This document shows positions 16,993 to 24,773 of a DNA stretch of 64,000 nucleotides, in pieces (the stretch's first letter is position 1; every line of letters begins with the position of its first letter). The stretch lies in contig JAFGGG010000035.1 in assembly GCA_016930675.1 (NCBI GenBank), forward strand, positions 62,001-126,000, read 5' to 3'. Below the pieces are notes generated by a model. It saw nothing but the letters and a program-made list of their open reading frames with translations, had not been told where the DNA came from and did no database searches. The position numbers and the translations under genes are program-made. The DNA comes from Spirochaetales bacterium (GTDB lineage: Bacteria > Spirochaetota > Spirochaetia > SZUA-6 > RPPD01).

Positions 16993-17061
16993 TTTCTCAC
17001 AGAGCTCACAGAGTCCACGGAGAAAATTAATCTCTGTGCTCTCCGTGTACTCAATGAGAAA
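16993..17061. repeat. Imperfect CTCTGTG/CACAGAG palindromic repeat
   Basis: TTTCTCA (16993-16999) at one end and TGAGAAA (17055-17061) at the other enclose repeated CACAGAG / CACGGAG units on the left and CTCTGTG / CTCCGTG units on the right, giving a long imperfect hairpin. It sits in the 123-bp gap between the ATPase and first permease genes of the exporter operon. Similar GTG-CTC palindromes are scattered between genes of many unrelated bacteria. I see one copy only in this window. Confidence 0.7.
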
Positions 17062-17086
17062 AATCTTAAAATCGGAGTACCGGTAA

Positions 17087-18241
17087 ATGCATAAGCGGAT
17101 GAAATCTCTGAACCGACTTCTGGCGATTGCGGAAAAAGAATGGATTCAGATCAGACGTGATTGGCGCAGTCTTGTGCTTTCGCTCATCCTCCCCGTGATA
17201 CTCCTGCTGTTATTCGGTTACGCACTGAATATGGATGTAAAGAATGTACACGTGGCCGTATTGGATCAGGACAAGTCCGGTTTTACCCGCCGCCTTATAG
17301 ACAGTATGTTTCATAATGAATATTTGGTTCTATACTCTTTTACGGATGATTATAAAGAGATAGATACCTTGATCGATAAAGAGATCGTTCAGCTGGCGCT
17401 GGTTTTTCCGCCTCATTTTACGGAGGATTATTACGCGGGCAGACAGAGTACATTGCAATTAATAGTTGACGGCAGCGATTCCACAACCGCAACCATTGCG
17501 GCAAGTTACGTAAACTCGATCCTTTTCGATTTTAACAAGCAGGAGAAAGAACAGGAATTTAAGCGCTATGGTCTTGTGCAGACCGATTTTCCCATAACCG
17601 TGGAAAATCGCGTCTGGTATAATCCTGAGCTTGAAAGTAAAAACTTTATTATTCCCGGCCTCATCGTGCTGATTATGGCCATTATCTCCGCTCTTATTAC
17701 ATCTTTAACCGTTTCCAGAGAGTGGGAGCGGGGGACCATGGAGAGTCTTATTTCCACTCCTTTGCGAAAGCATGAGCTCTATTTCGGCAAGCTTATTCCC
17801 TACATCTTTATCGCTCTGTTCGATGTGATCTGTACATTTGCCCTGGCCTATTTTGTATTTAAGGTACCCTTTAAGGGCAGTTTTGTAGAGTTTTACGTGA
17901 TAGCGATTCTGTTTTTGATCGGCACATCCAGTCTGGGCATGCTGCTCTCTTCGGCTACCCGTTCTCAGGTGCTTTCGGTTCAGTTTGCCATTATCATCAC
18001 TTATCTGCCCAGTTTTATCCTTTCCGGGTACGTGTTCCCTATCCTGAATATGCCTAACCTCGTACAGACGATTACCTATCTGATTCCGGCCAGATACCTT
18101 ATGGTGTATGTGAAAAGTCTGGCCTTGCGCGGTATCGGATATACACTGCTGTGGTCACAAATACTTTTTTTAGCTGTTTTTGCTTTGATTGTGGGAGCGG
18201 TCTGCCTGATGAAACTCAAGTTAACTTTACCCGAAAAATAA
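17087..18241 (+). CDS. ybhS: ABC-2 type exporter permease (YbhS/YbhR-like)
   Basis: Membrane subunit of 384 residues. One N-terminal transmembrane helix (about 28-47, then the conserved FGYALNMDVKNV) is followed by a large extracytoplasmic domain (about 50-185) and five more helices (about 190-375), including the ABC-2 signature region around EWERGTMESLISTP. This is the typical layout of YbhS/YbhR/YhhJ permeases that pair as a heterodimer. It is followed after 13 nt by a second permease of the same build. Substrate unknown; the E. coli relatives export drugs or cations. Confidence 0.9.
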   Translation: MHKRMKSLNRLLAIAEKEWIQIRRDWRSLVLSLILPVILLLLFGYALNMDVKNVHVAVLDQDKSGFTRRLIDSMFHNEYLVLYSFTDDYKEIDTLIDKEIVQLALVFPPHFTEDYYAGRQSTLQLIVDGSDSTTATIAASYVNSILFDFNKQEKEQEFKRYGLVQTDFPITVENRVWYNPELESKNFIIPGLIVLIMAIISALITSLTVSREWERGTMESLISTPLRKHELYFGKLIPYIFIALFDVICTFALAYFVFKVPFKGSFVEFYVIAILFLIGTSSLGMLLSSATRSQVLSVQFAIIITYLPSFILSGYVFPILNMPNLVQTITYLIPARYLMVYVKSLALRGIGYTLLWSQILFLAVFALIVGAVCLMKLKLTLPEK

Positions 18242-18254
18242 TGAAGGGGATTAC

Positions 18255-19412
18255 ATGAAGATTATGCGCAAACAAATTATATATGGATTTATCCGTAAGG
18301 AGTTTACCCAGATGCTGCGCGACGTGCGTATGCGCGTTGTGTTGTTTGCCGCTCCCGTTATTATGTTAGTGGTTTTCGGGTATGCCGTTAATACGGATGT
18401 GAAAAATATCAGTTTTGCGGTTTATGATCAAGATAAATCCGTTATGAGCAGGGCGTTTATAGAGGAGTTCAGCGCTTCGGGCTATTTTCAGTATTACGCG
18501 TCGCTTTCGTCGCACAGGCAGATTGACACGCTTCTGGACACCATGCAGGTTGAGGTGATCTTTCAGATTCCGTCAGGATTTGAGGAAAACCTGAAAAGCG
18601 GTGGAAATGTCAGTGTACAGCTGCTTCTGGACGGCGCGGATGCCAGCCGGGCGAATGTGACTAATGCCTATGTCAACGCGGTTACCACCGGTTATGCCAT
18701 GGAACTTTTTGAGCAACGGGTGGCGCTAAAAATAATTAACCGCAGAGATATCCCCTCTCATTTTAAAAAGGCCATAACGCTTAAAGAGCGCTTCTGGTTT
18801 AATCCCGAGTTGAAAAGCCGCAACTTCTTTTTGCCTGCCATACTGGGTTTGATAATCACCATGATCACCATAACCCTCACCAGTATGTCCATTGTAAAAG
18901 AAAGGGAGATCGGGACCATAGAACAACTGATTGTGGCTCCCATTCACGCCTTTGAACTGATCGCGGGAAAGACCATTCCCTTTATGGCGGTCAGCCTCAT
19001 CGATACGGTGCTGGTTGCGTGTATTATGATTCTCTGGTTTAACGTGCCCTTTTTGGGCAGTTTCATATTCATGCTCATGTGCTCGCTGGGATTTATCCTG
19101 TTTACTTCAGCGGTTGGGGTATATATTTCCACCATATCCAAAACCCAGCAGCAGGCTCTGCTTTCTGTTTTTCTGTTTTTTATGCCGGCCATGCTTTTTT
19201 CGGGATTTGTGTTCCCCATTTCCTCCATGCCGGAGATTATCCAATGGGTCACACTTTTAAATCCGCTGCGTTATTATATCAGAATCATCAGGGGTATTTT
19301 TTTAAAGGGTGTGGGTCTGGACATTCTCTGGCCTGATTTATTGGCCTTGTTCTGTCTGGGCATAGTGCTTATAATTTTCAGCGCACGGCGCTTCAGTAAA
19401 CATCTGGAATAA
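18255..19412 (+). CDS. ybhR: ABC-2 type exporter permease, partner of the preceding permease
   Basis: 385 residues with the same plan as the preceding gene: a first helix (about 25-44) followed by FGYAVNTDVKNI, an outside domain, and five C-terminal helices with KEREIGTIEQLIVAP in the ABC-2 core. The two permeases are clearly paralogues (FGYA-N-x-DVKN, YDQDKS versus LDQDKS) and presumably form the heterodimeric pore. AGGGG precedes the ATG, and the gene ends 9 nt before the second ATPase gene, so the operon is continuous. Confidence 0.9.
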   Translation: MKIMRKQIIYGFIRKEFTQMLRDVRMRVVLFAAPVIMLVVFGYAVNTDVKNISFAVYDQDKSVMSRAFIEEFSASGYFQYYASLSSHRQIDTLLDTMQVEVIFQIPSGFEENLKSGGNVSVQLLLDGADASRANVTNAYVNAVTTGYAMELFEQRVALKIINRRDIPSHFKKAITLKERFWFNPELKSRNFFLPAILGLIITMITITLTSMSIVKEREIGTIEQLIVAPIHAFELIAGKTIPFMAVSLIDTVLVACIMILWFNVPFLGSFIFMLMCSLGFILFTSAVGVYISTISKTQQQALLSVFLFFMPAMLFSGFVFPISSMPEIIQWVTLLNPLRYYIRIIRGIFLKGVGLDILWPDLLALFCLGIVLIIFSARRFSKHLE

Positions 19413-19421
19413 GAGGGAGTT

Positions 19422-20345
19422 ATGCAAACGGTTGTGGAAGTGGAACATCTGGCAAAAAAGTTCGGCGATTTTGTGGCTGTAGACGATATCAGTTTTAACG
19501 TGCAGGGGGGCGAGGTGTTCGGTTTTTTGGGACCCAACGGCGCGGGCAAAAGTACTACCATCAAAATGCTCTGCGGAATACTGCTGCCCACTTCCGGAGA
19601 CGGGCATGTGTTCGGAAGGGATATCTACAAAGAGCAGTATGAGATAAAACAGAGTATCGGATATATGTCGCAGCGGTTTTCCCTCTATGACGACCTTTCC
19701 GTGATGGAAAATCTTGAGTTTTTCGGAAGTATCTATGAGTTGAACCCTTCGTTTTTACGGAAAAGAATTGGAGTGGTGCTTAGACTATCGGGGATAACCA
19801 AGGAAAAAAACTGGCAGGTAAAGAAACTGCCTATCGGAATAAAACAGAGACTGGCTCTGGGCACGGCCATTATCCACGATCCCCCTCTGCTTTTTCTGGA
19901 TGAGCCTACCTCCGGTGTGGACCCGCTGATGCGCCGCAACTTTTGGGATCTCATCTATAATTTTGCGGAGCAGGGCAAGACGATTTTCGTGACCACTCAC
20001 TATATGGATGAAGCGGATCACTGCGACCGTATCGCGCTGATTACCAATGGTCGGCTGATCGCGGTGGATTCACCCAATAATTTGAAACGCGGACTTCCAT
20101 ATACGGTCTATGTGTTAAGGGCCCAAAACTATATGCAACTGTTCGATAAAGTAAAAACACTCTCGTTTATCAGCGAGGCCTCTATGTTCGGACGCGATAT
20201 TCATCTGCTCTGCGAGAAAAAACAGGCTGTGAAACGCGAACTGCGAACATATCTGCGTAAATGGGGGTTTGAGGCGGAGATTGAACAGATTGTGCCCGCG
20301 CTTGAGGATGTGTTCGTAACCAGTGTGAAACGGCAGGGATATTAG
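19422..20345 (+). CDS. ybhF: ABC exporter ATPase, equivalent of the C-terminal half of YbhF
   Basis: 307 residues. Walker A GPNGAGKST, a Q-loop region with GYMSQRFSLYDDLS, Walker B LLFLDEPTSGVDP and the THYMDEADHCDR switch region. The signature helix is LPIGIKQRLALG instead of LSGGQ, matching the altered signature I recall in the YbhF C-terminal half (LPLGFKQRLAL). The two ATPases of this operon therefore look like the separated halves of YbhF, flanking the two permeases. Last gene of the operon. Confidence 0.88.
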   Translation: MQTVVEVEHLAKKFGDFVAVDDISFNVQGGEVFGFLGPNGAGKSTTIKMLCGILLPTSGDGHVFGRDIYKEQYEIKQSIGYMSQRFSLYDDLSVMENLEFFGSIYELNPSFLRKRIGVVLRLSGITKEKNWQVKKLPIGIKQRLALGTAIIHDPPLLFLDEPTSGVDPLMRRNFWDLIYNFAEQGKTIFVTTHYMDEADHCDRIALITNGRLIAVDSPNNLKRGLPYTVYVLRAQNYMQLFDKVKTLSFISEASMFGRDIHLLCEKKQAVKRELRTYLRKWGFEAEIEQIVPALEDVFVTSVKRQGY

Positions 20346-20443
20346 GTGAGGTACGCATTGATGTGTGTCAATGGGGGTGGTACTGTTTTGAGAGAGAAGT
20401 TGAGCGGAAAAGAGTTTGGTATTTTTTTTGGCATACAGATAAT

Positions 20444-20472
20444 TTGCAAATTGCTACAGGATTTTATATAAT
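20444..20472 (+). promoter_or_regulatory. Sigma-70-type promoter of the FG-GAP lipoprotein gene
   Basis: TTGCAA (20444-20449), spacer 17, perfect TATAAT (20467-20472), about 20 nt before an AAGGTG ribosome-binding site and the ATG at 20494. The gene therefore has its own promoter after the exporter operon. Confidence 0.65.
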
Positions 20473-20493
20473 TTAACATGAAGGTGTACAATA

Positions 20494-21837
20494 ATGGGAA
20501 GATTGATCAGAATTAATACAATTTTCTATTGTCTGGGTATTTTTATTTGCAGTTGTCAACCTCCGGGTAATGATCCTCCACCCGAACCTTTTTCGATTGA
20601 AGATTCGATACTTCATGCATCTGACAAACAGGATGATGATCATTTTGGCGCAACGGTGGCCATAAGCGGAGATTATGCGCTTGTAGGTGCTGTTTTGGAA
20701 GATGGCGGTCTGGGTGATCCATTTGACAGCTGCGGCGCAGCATATGTTTTTGAGCGCAATGGGGGGGGAGTTTGGGAGGAAAAGCAGATTTTACACGCCT
20801 CCGATTGCAGTTTGGGAGATGAATTCGGTTTTTCTCTTGCCGTAAGCGGTGAGTACGCTATTATCGGTGCTCCTTATGAAGACGGAGGAGTCGGGAATCC
20901 TGTATCAAACGGCGGCGCTGCGTATATTTTTGAGCGCAATGGGGGAGGAGTATGGGAAGAGAAAAAGATTTTACGCGCCTCCGACGCGTTTACAGACGAT
21001 TGGTTCGGGTATGCTGTGGCCATAAGCGGAGATTACGCCATAGTTGCCGCATATTCAGAGGACGGTGGTGACGGGAATCCCGTGCCGTGCTGCGGCGCAG
21101 CATATGTTTTTGAACGCAATGTGGGAGGAGTATGGGAAGAAAAGCAGATATTACATGCGTCCGACCGTCAGGATTTTGACTGCTTCGGCCAATCTGTCGC
21201 ACTGAGCGGCAGTTTTGCTATCGTTGGTGCCCACTTTGAAGACGGTGGTATCGGCGATCCCACAGGAGATGGCGGTGCAGCATATGTTTTTGAGCGCAAT
21301 GGGGGAGGAGTTTGGGAAGAAAAACAAATTTTACACGCCTCCGATAAACAAAACATGGACTACTTCGGATACTCGGTGGCATTATATGATACTCATGCTG
21401 TTGTGGGTGCGGCATATGAAAACGGCGGTCTTGGAGATCCCGCGTCAAACGGCGGCGCAGCATATGTTTTTGAGCGTAACGCGGGCGGCGTATGGGAAGA
21501 TGAGCAGATTCTCCATGCCTCCGATATGCAATCTTCCGATTATTTTGGTTGTTCCGTGGATATACATACTGAATACTTGATAATAGGAGCGAATAGAGAA
21601 GACGGTGGAGTCGGAGACCCGTATTCTGCTTGTGGGGCTGCTTATATTTATGAACTCTCCGCCGGCGGTCAATGGGAGGAAGTAACTATTCTCCACGCTT
21701 CCGATAGACAGTTATCGGATTATTTTGGTACTTCGGTGGCGATTGACGGATCGTACGCTTTGGCAGGTGCCTCGATAGAGGACGGCGGAGCAGGAGATTT
21801 CGTGCCGGACTGTGGTGCTGTTTACATTTATAGATAA
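20494..21837 (+). CDS. Lipoprotein made of seven FG-GAP-like 60-residue repeats
   Basis: 447 residues. The N-terminus is a lipoprotein signal (hydrophobic YCLGIFICSCQPPG, Cys near residue 25-27), so it is probably membrane anchored. From about residue 39 the whole protein is seven repeats of exactly 60 residues: ILHASD, DxFGxSVAxSGxYAxVGA, EDGGxGDP, GAAYVFERN, GGVWEEKQ. The FG and GA cores mark these as FG-GAP (integrin alpha-type beta-propeller blade) repeats, and seven blades fit a closed propeller. Such proteins usually act in surface adhesion or carbohydrate contact, which is an inference here. It has its own promoter and no partner gene nearby. Confidence 0.9.
   Translation: MGRLIRINTIFYCLGIFICSCQPPGNDPPPEPFSIEDSILHASDKQDDDHFGATVAISGDYALVGAVLEDGGLGDPFDSCGAAYVFERNGGGVWEEKQILHASDCSLGDEFGFSLAVSGEYAIIGAPYEDGGVGNPVSNGGAAYIFERNGGGVWEEKKILRASDAFTDDWFGYAVAISGDYAIVAAYSEDGGDGNPVPCCGAAYVFERNVGGVWEEKQILHASDRQDFDCFGQSVALSGSFAIVGAHFEDGGIGDPTGDGGAAYVFERNGGGVWEEKQILHASDKQNMDYFGYSVALYDTHAVVGAAYENGGLGDPASNGGAAYVFERNAGGVWEDEQILHASDMQSSDYFGCSVDIHTEYLIIGANREDGGVGDPYSACGAAYIYELSAGGQWEEVTILHASDRQLSDYFGTSVAIDGSYALAGASIEDGGAGDFVPDCGAVYIYR
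20608..21837 (+). repeat. Seven tandem 180-nt coding repeats
   Basis: Unit starts fall at 20608, 20788, 20968, 21148, 21328, 21508 and 21688, always exactly 180 nt apart; the last unit is cut at 150 nt by the stop codon. The most conserved part is TTTTTGAGCGCAATGGGGG followed by GGAGTxTGGGAAGAAAA. The absence of any indel points to recent duplication or strong length constraint by the propeller fold. Confidence 0.9.
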
Positions 21838-21882
21838 TCCCTGACTATTTTAAAAAAATATAATTTCTGCTACCATATCCGT

Positions 21883-23085
21883 ATGGCTGTTTTTGTTTTT
21901 CTCATAATGCCTGCCTCTGGTCATGTCAATCCCACACTTCCAATTGTGAAAGAACTGCTAAAAAAAGGGCATAGAGTCGTTTATTACGGTACCGATGAGT
22001 TTAAATCCAAAATAGCAAAGACCGGAGCCGAGTATAAAAAATATAACCTTACGGGATTCGTGTTCGACAGATACGGTATCTTGCAGAATTTGTTTGAGTT
22101 CAGCGTGTTTCTTTGTAAAACGGCGTTCAGGATTTCAAGTATGCATCTGGCCGAGATCGCCGGGCAGAATCCGGACTGTGTTGTTTACGATTCACTGTGG
22201 GCGGCCGGTAAAATAATTGCGCGAAAGTTGGGTGTCAGTTATATATGCTCCGTTCCCATACTTGTGTGTGATGATAAGGCGGTGAAATCAAACTTTACTC
22301 CGTCGTTTATCATCAGGCAGTTTACAAAAAATATTCACCATATTTCCAGAATGCTTTTATATATGATACTATCCTTTATAAGAACTCGAATTTTATTAAA
22401 TCCCTTTGATGTGTTTTTAAATAAAGCGCCTTTGAATATCGTGTACACTTCACGGTTTTTTCAGCCGGCTGCGGAGGCTTTGGGCACGTCGTTTCATTTT
22501 GTGGGTCCGAGTATAACGGAACGCAGTGAGGATGATGATTTCCCGCTGGAAAGACTGGAAGGTAACAAAGTTGTTTATATCTCTTTCGGCACTATTATAA
22601 ACGATCGGCCGGAATTTTACAGGCATTGCATGAATCTGTTTAAGCAGAGTAGTTTAACGGTTGTAATCTCCATCGGCAACAGAATAAAAGCGGAAGATCT
22701 CTGCCCTGTTCCCTCAAATGTAATAATAAAAAGCCATGTGCCTCAGCTTAAGGTACTTAAAAAAACGGCGGTGTTCATAACCCATGCGGGCATGAACAGT
22801 ATTCAGGAGGCGCTGTTTTTCGGAGTACCTATGGTCATGCTCCCCCAGACACCCGAACAGACGGCTACTGCTCGACGGGTTGCCGAGTTGGGAGCGGGTA
22901 TTATCTTAAGAAGAGGTACGCATCCGGCGGAAATCCGCCGGGCAGTAGAGATTATAATGCAGGATAAATCATATAAAGAGCACACGCATGCGATTAGCAA
23001 AACATTACGCAATGCGGGTGGCTATAAAAGGGCGGTTAACGAAATGTTAAAACTGATAGAAAGCAAAGGATTACGGCGTGAGTAA
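21883..23085 (+). CDS. MGT/UGT-type glycosyltransferase (GT1 family)
   Basis: 400 residues with a GT-B fold. The N-terminal acceptor domain begins with PASGHVNPTLPIVKEL, typical of macrolide and sterol glucosyltransferases. The C-terminal donor domain has the GT1 signature FITHAGMNSIQEALFFGVP followed by PQTPEQ, the nucleotide-sugar binding site. The acceptor is unknown; relatives act on lipids, glycolipids or small hydrophobic molecules. The stop overlaps by 8 nt the GTG start of the following transporter-like gene (GTGAGTAA), so they are translationally coupled. Confidence 0.9.
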   Translation: MAVFVFLIMPASGHVNPTLPIVKELLKKGHRVVYYGTDEFKSKIAKTGAEYKKYNLTGFVFDRYGILQNLFEFSVFLCKTAFRISSMHLAEIAGQNPDCVVYDSLWAAGKIIARKLGVSYICSVPILVCDDKAVKSNFTPSFIIRQFTKNIHHISRMLLYMILSFIRTRILLNPFDVFLNKAPLNIVYTSRFFQPAAEALGTSFHFVGPSITERSEDDDFPLERLEGNKVVYISFGTIINDRPEFYRHCMNLFKQSSLTVVISIGNRIKAEDLCPVPSNVIIKSHVPQLKVLKKTAVFITHAGMNSIQEALFFGVPMVMLPQTPEQTATARRVAELGAGIILRRGTHPAEIRRAVEIIMQDKSYKEHTHAISKTLRNAGGYKRAVNEMLKLIESKGLRRE

Positions 23086-24361
23086 AAAGCATCTCGGTTT
23101 TCGTGAATTTATTCGTCAGGTTAAAAAGAGACCCCCGGATTGGAAAGACGAAAGAGAGCTGCAGCGCGTTATACACAAGCTTCCCGATTTTGTGGAAGCC
23201 GTACTGCTTGAGCTTACGAACGGTCCGCTTGCCAGGCAGGAAATACTGGATTTCGTAACGAGAATGAATATCATAGGCGGCGGCCAGCATGTAAAGATTA
23301 CTAAAAAGACTGAAATTGAGCAGGGCCTGGATAAAGCAGTAGCAGCCGGTCTTTTTTTAGAGAAAAGCGGTAAAATATCACTTACAAAACAGGGGCAGGA
23401 TATGGCGGCCTATCTTGAAAGGACCATAAAACTCTTCATGCGGTACGCCTTGTCAGAACGCACATCCACTTTTTTTACGTTGGTGTTTCATATTTTCTTA
23501 AGTATTGTGAAAACTTTGTTCGGGCTTTTATCTTTTTCGGCGGGACTTCTCGCTGACGCCATTGATAATACCATGGATACTCTTTCGGCAGTCGGGATCT
23601 GGGTGGGCTTTAGATTGAAAAAAGAAAAAGCAGTGGCTCTGTTGATCATTATCATGATGTTTTTTTCTTTAGCCGGGATTATATATGTAGGCGCGGATAA
23701 AATTATCAATCCGGGTCCTATGAAGAACGCCTGGACGGCTTTCATTGTTTCCGCTGTCTGCGGTTTGGTAATGCTCATGCTTTCTGCTTATCAGTATTTA
23801 GTGGGTAAAAAAACAGCCAATTTCGCTATTCTTTGTCAGGCTGTTGACTCCAGAAACCATGTACTCACATCTTTATTGGTGTGTGCGGGTATTCTTATCA
23901 CTTTTTTTGCCCAAAGCCTCAACTCAGAGTGGCTTTATTACGCTGATGCCGGGGTTTCTTTGGTAATCGGATTTTTAATTTTGAAAAGTGCTGTCGGATT
24001 AATTAGGGAATATATTAAACCTCCCGAAGACAGTAAACGCGTGATCCACTTTATGGGCAAAGGCATTAAGCATGCCCAGCAGAAAGCACTGTTGCTCTGG
24101 TTAAAGTCAAAACCAAAAGACAGTACATATTCCAAAAAAGAGCTGTTGGAATTATTTAAAGAAGATTTTATCAAAAGAGTGCCCAAACTTTTAAGAATCA
24201 TCAATGTTGATTTTAATAATATATCGACGGCTGATTTTAGGGAGCATGTAAAGGAGTTTATTGAATTGAAGGTAATCGAACAGCTTGGCGGCAAATATTC
24301 CTTAACAGTCAATTTAGCGAAGATCAAATGCAGAAGAATAAGAAGACATCTAAAAACATAA
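23078..24361 (+). CDS. Winged-helix / CDF-transporter fusion protein
   Basis: 427 residues. Residues about 30-120 look like a winged helix-turn-helix domain (LPDFVEAVLLELTNGPLARQEI, then a basic wing). Residues about 128-315 form a six-helix membrane domain like cation diffusion facilitators: FSAGLLADAIDNTMDTLSA matches CDF TM2, and LCQAVDSRNHVLTSLLV matches TM5. A helical tail (about 330-427) follows in place of the usual cytoplasmic domain. The metal-site pairs are altered: D163-x3-D167 in TM2 and D257-x3-H261 in TM5, where the standard CDF gene at 3042 has H-x3-D in both. Start GTG 23078 overlaps the glycosyltransferase stop. It may be a transporter or a membrane regulator; function unknown. 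Confidence 0.75.
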   Translation: MSKKHLGFREFIRQVKKRPPDWKDERELQRVIHKLPDFVEAVLLELTNGPLARQEILDFVTRMNIIGGGQHVKITKKTEIEQGLDKAVAAGLFLEKSGKISLTKQGQDMAAYLERTIKLFMRYALSERTSTFFTLVFHIFLSIVKTLFGLLSFSAGLLADAIDNTMDTLSAVGIWVGFRLKKEKAVALLIIIMMFFSLAGIIYVGADKIINPGPMKNAWTAFIVSAVCGLVMLMLSAYQYLVGKKTANFAILCQAVDSRNHVLTSLLVCAGILITFFAQSLNSEWLYYADAGVSLVIGFLILKSAVGLIREYIKPPEDSKRVIHFMGKGIKHAQQKALLLWLKSKPKDSTYSKKELLELFKEDFIKRVPKLLRIINVDFNNISTADFREHVKEFIELKVIEQLGGKYSLTVNLAKIKCRRIRRHLKT

Positions 24362-24394
24362 ACAATTTTGCCGGATTATACAAAGGAGATATCG

Positions 24395-24765
24395 ATGAAA
24401 TGGATGATAAAACTTAGCAAAGCGCATGTTATAACTATGTTCAGCTTGTTGATATAATCTTTCCCTTGTGCTACGGTCTGCTTTTTTCTTCTATTATAAT
24501 CCTCATTTATCAGAAAGCATTTAAAAGATACGGCCGGCTTTTGTTGCTTAATCTTATTCCTCTGGCAGGGACCCTGTTTGACCTGCTGGAGAATCTGGGC
24601 ATTTTCAGCATGATACGGATCTATCCTGCGGGATTTGAGGCAGTCGCCCTGTTAACGAGTATTTCGGGAATAATTAAGTTCTCGTTAAACGGTATCAGTC
24701 TGCTGCTTGTGGTAGGAGGAACAATATGTTTTTTGATAACCCGCGCGGTACAGAATAAAGCGTAA
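24395..24765 (+). pseudogene. Disrupted four-helix membrane protein gene
   Basis: A good ribosome-binding site (AAAGGAG, about 24382) leads into ATG 24395, which encodes MKWMIKLSKAHVITMF and then stops at 24455. The rest of the product continues in another frame: from about 24424 frame 1 reads YNYVQLVDIIFPLCYGLLFSS and runs with three hydrophobic segments to 24765. In frame 1 the only upstream ATG (24400) is blocked by TAG at 24415. Related membrane proteins, as I remember them, have about 60 more residues between these parts, so an internal deletion with frameshift is likely. Alternatively a shorter protein starts at TTG 24466. Confidence 0.55.
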
Positions 24766-24773
24766 CCTGAGTT

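Noticed and set aside
20608-21837. Regularly spaced repeats that could suggest a CRISPR-like array
   Set aside because: The period is 180 nt, the units are in frame and translate to FG-GAP repeats; there are no short identical repeats with unique spacers and no cas gene.
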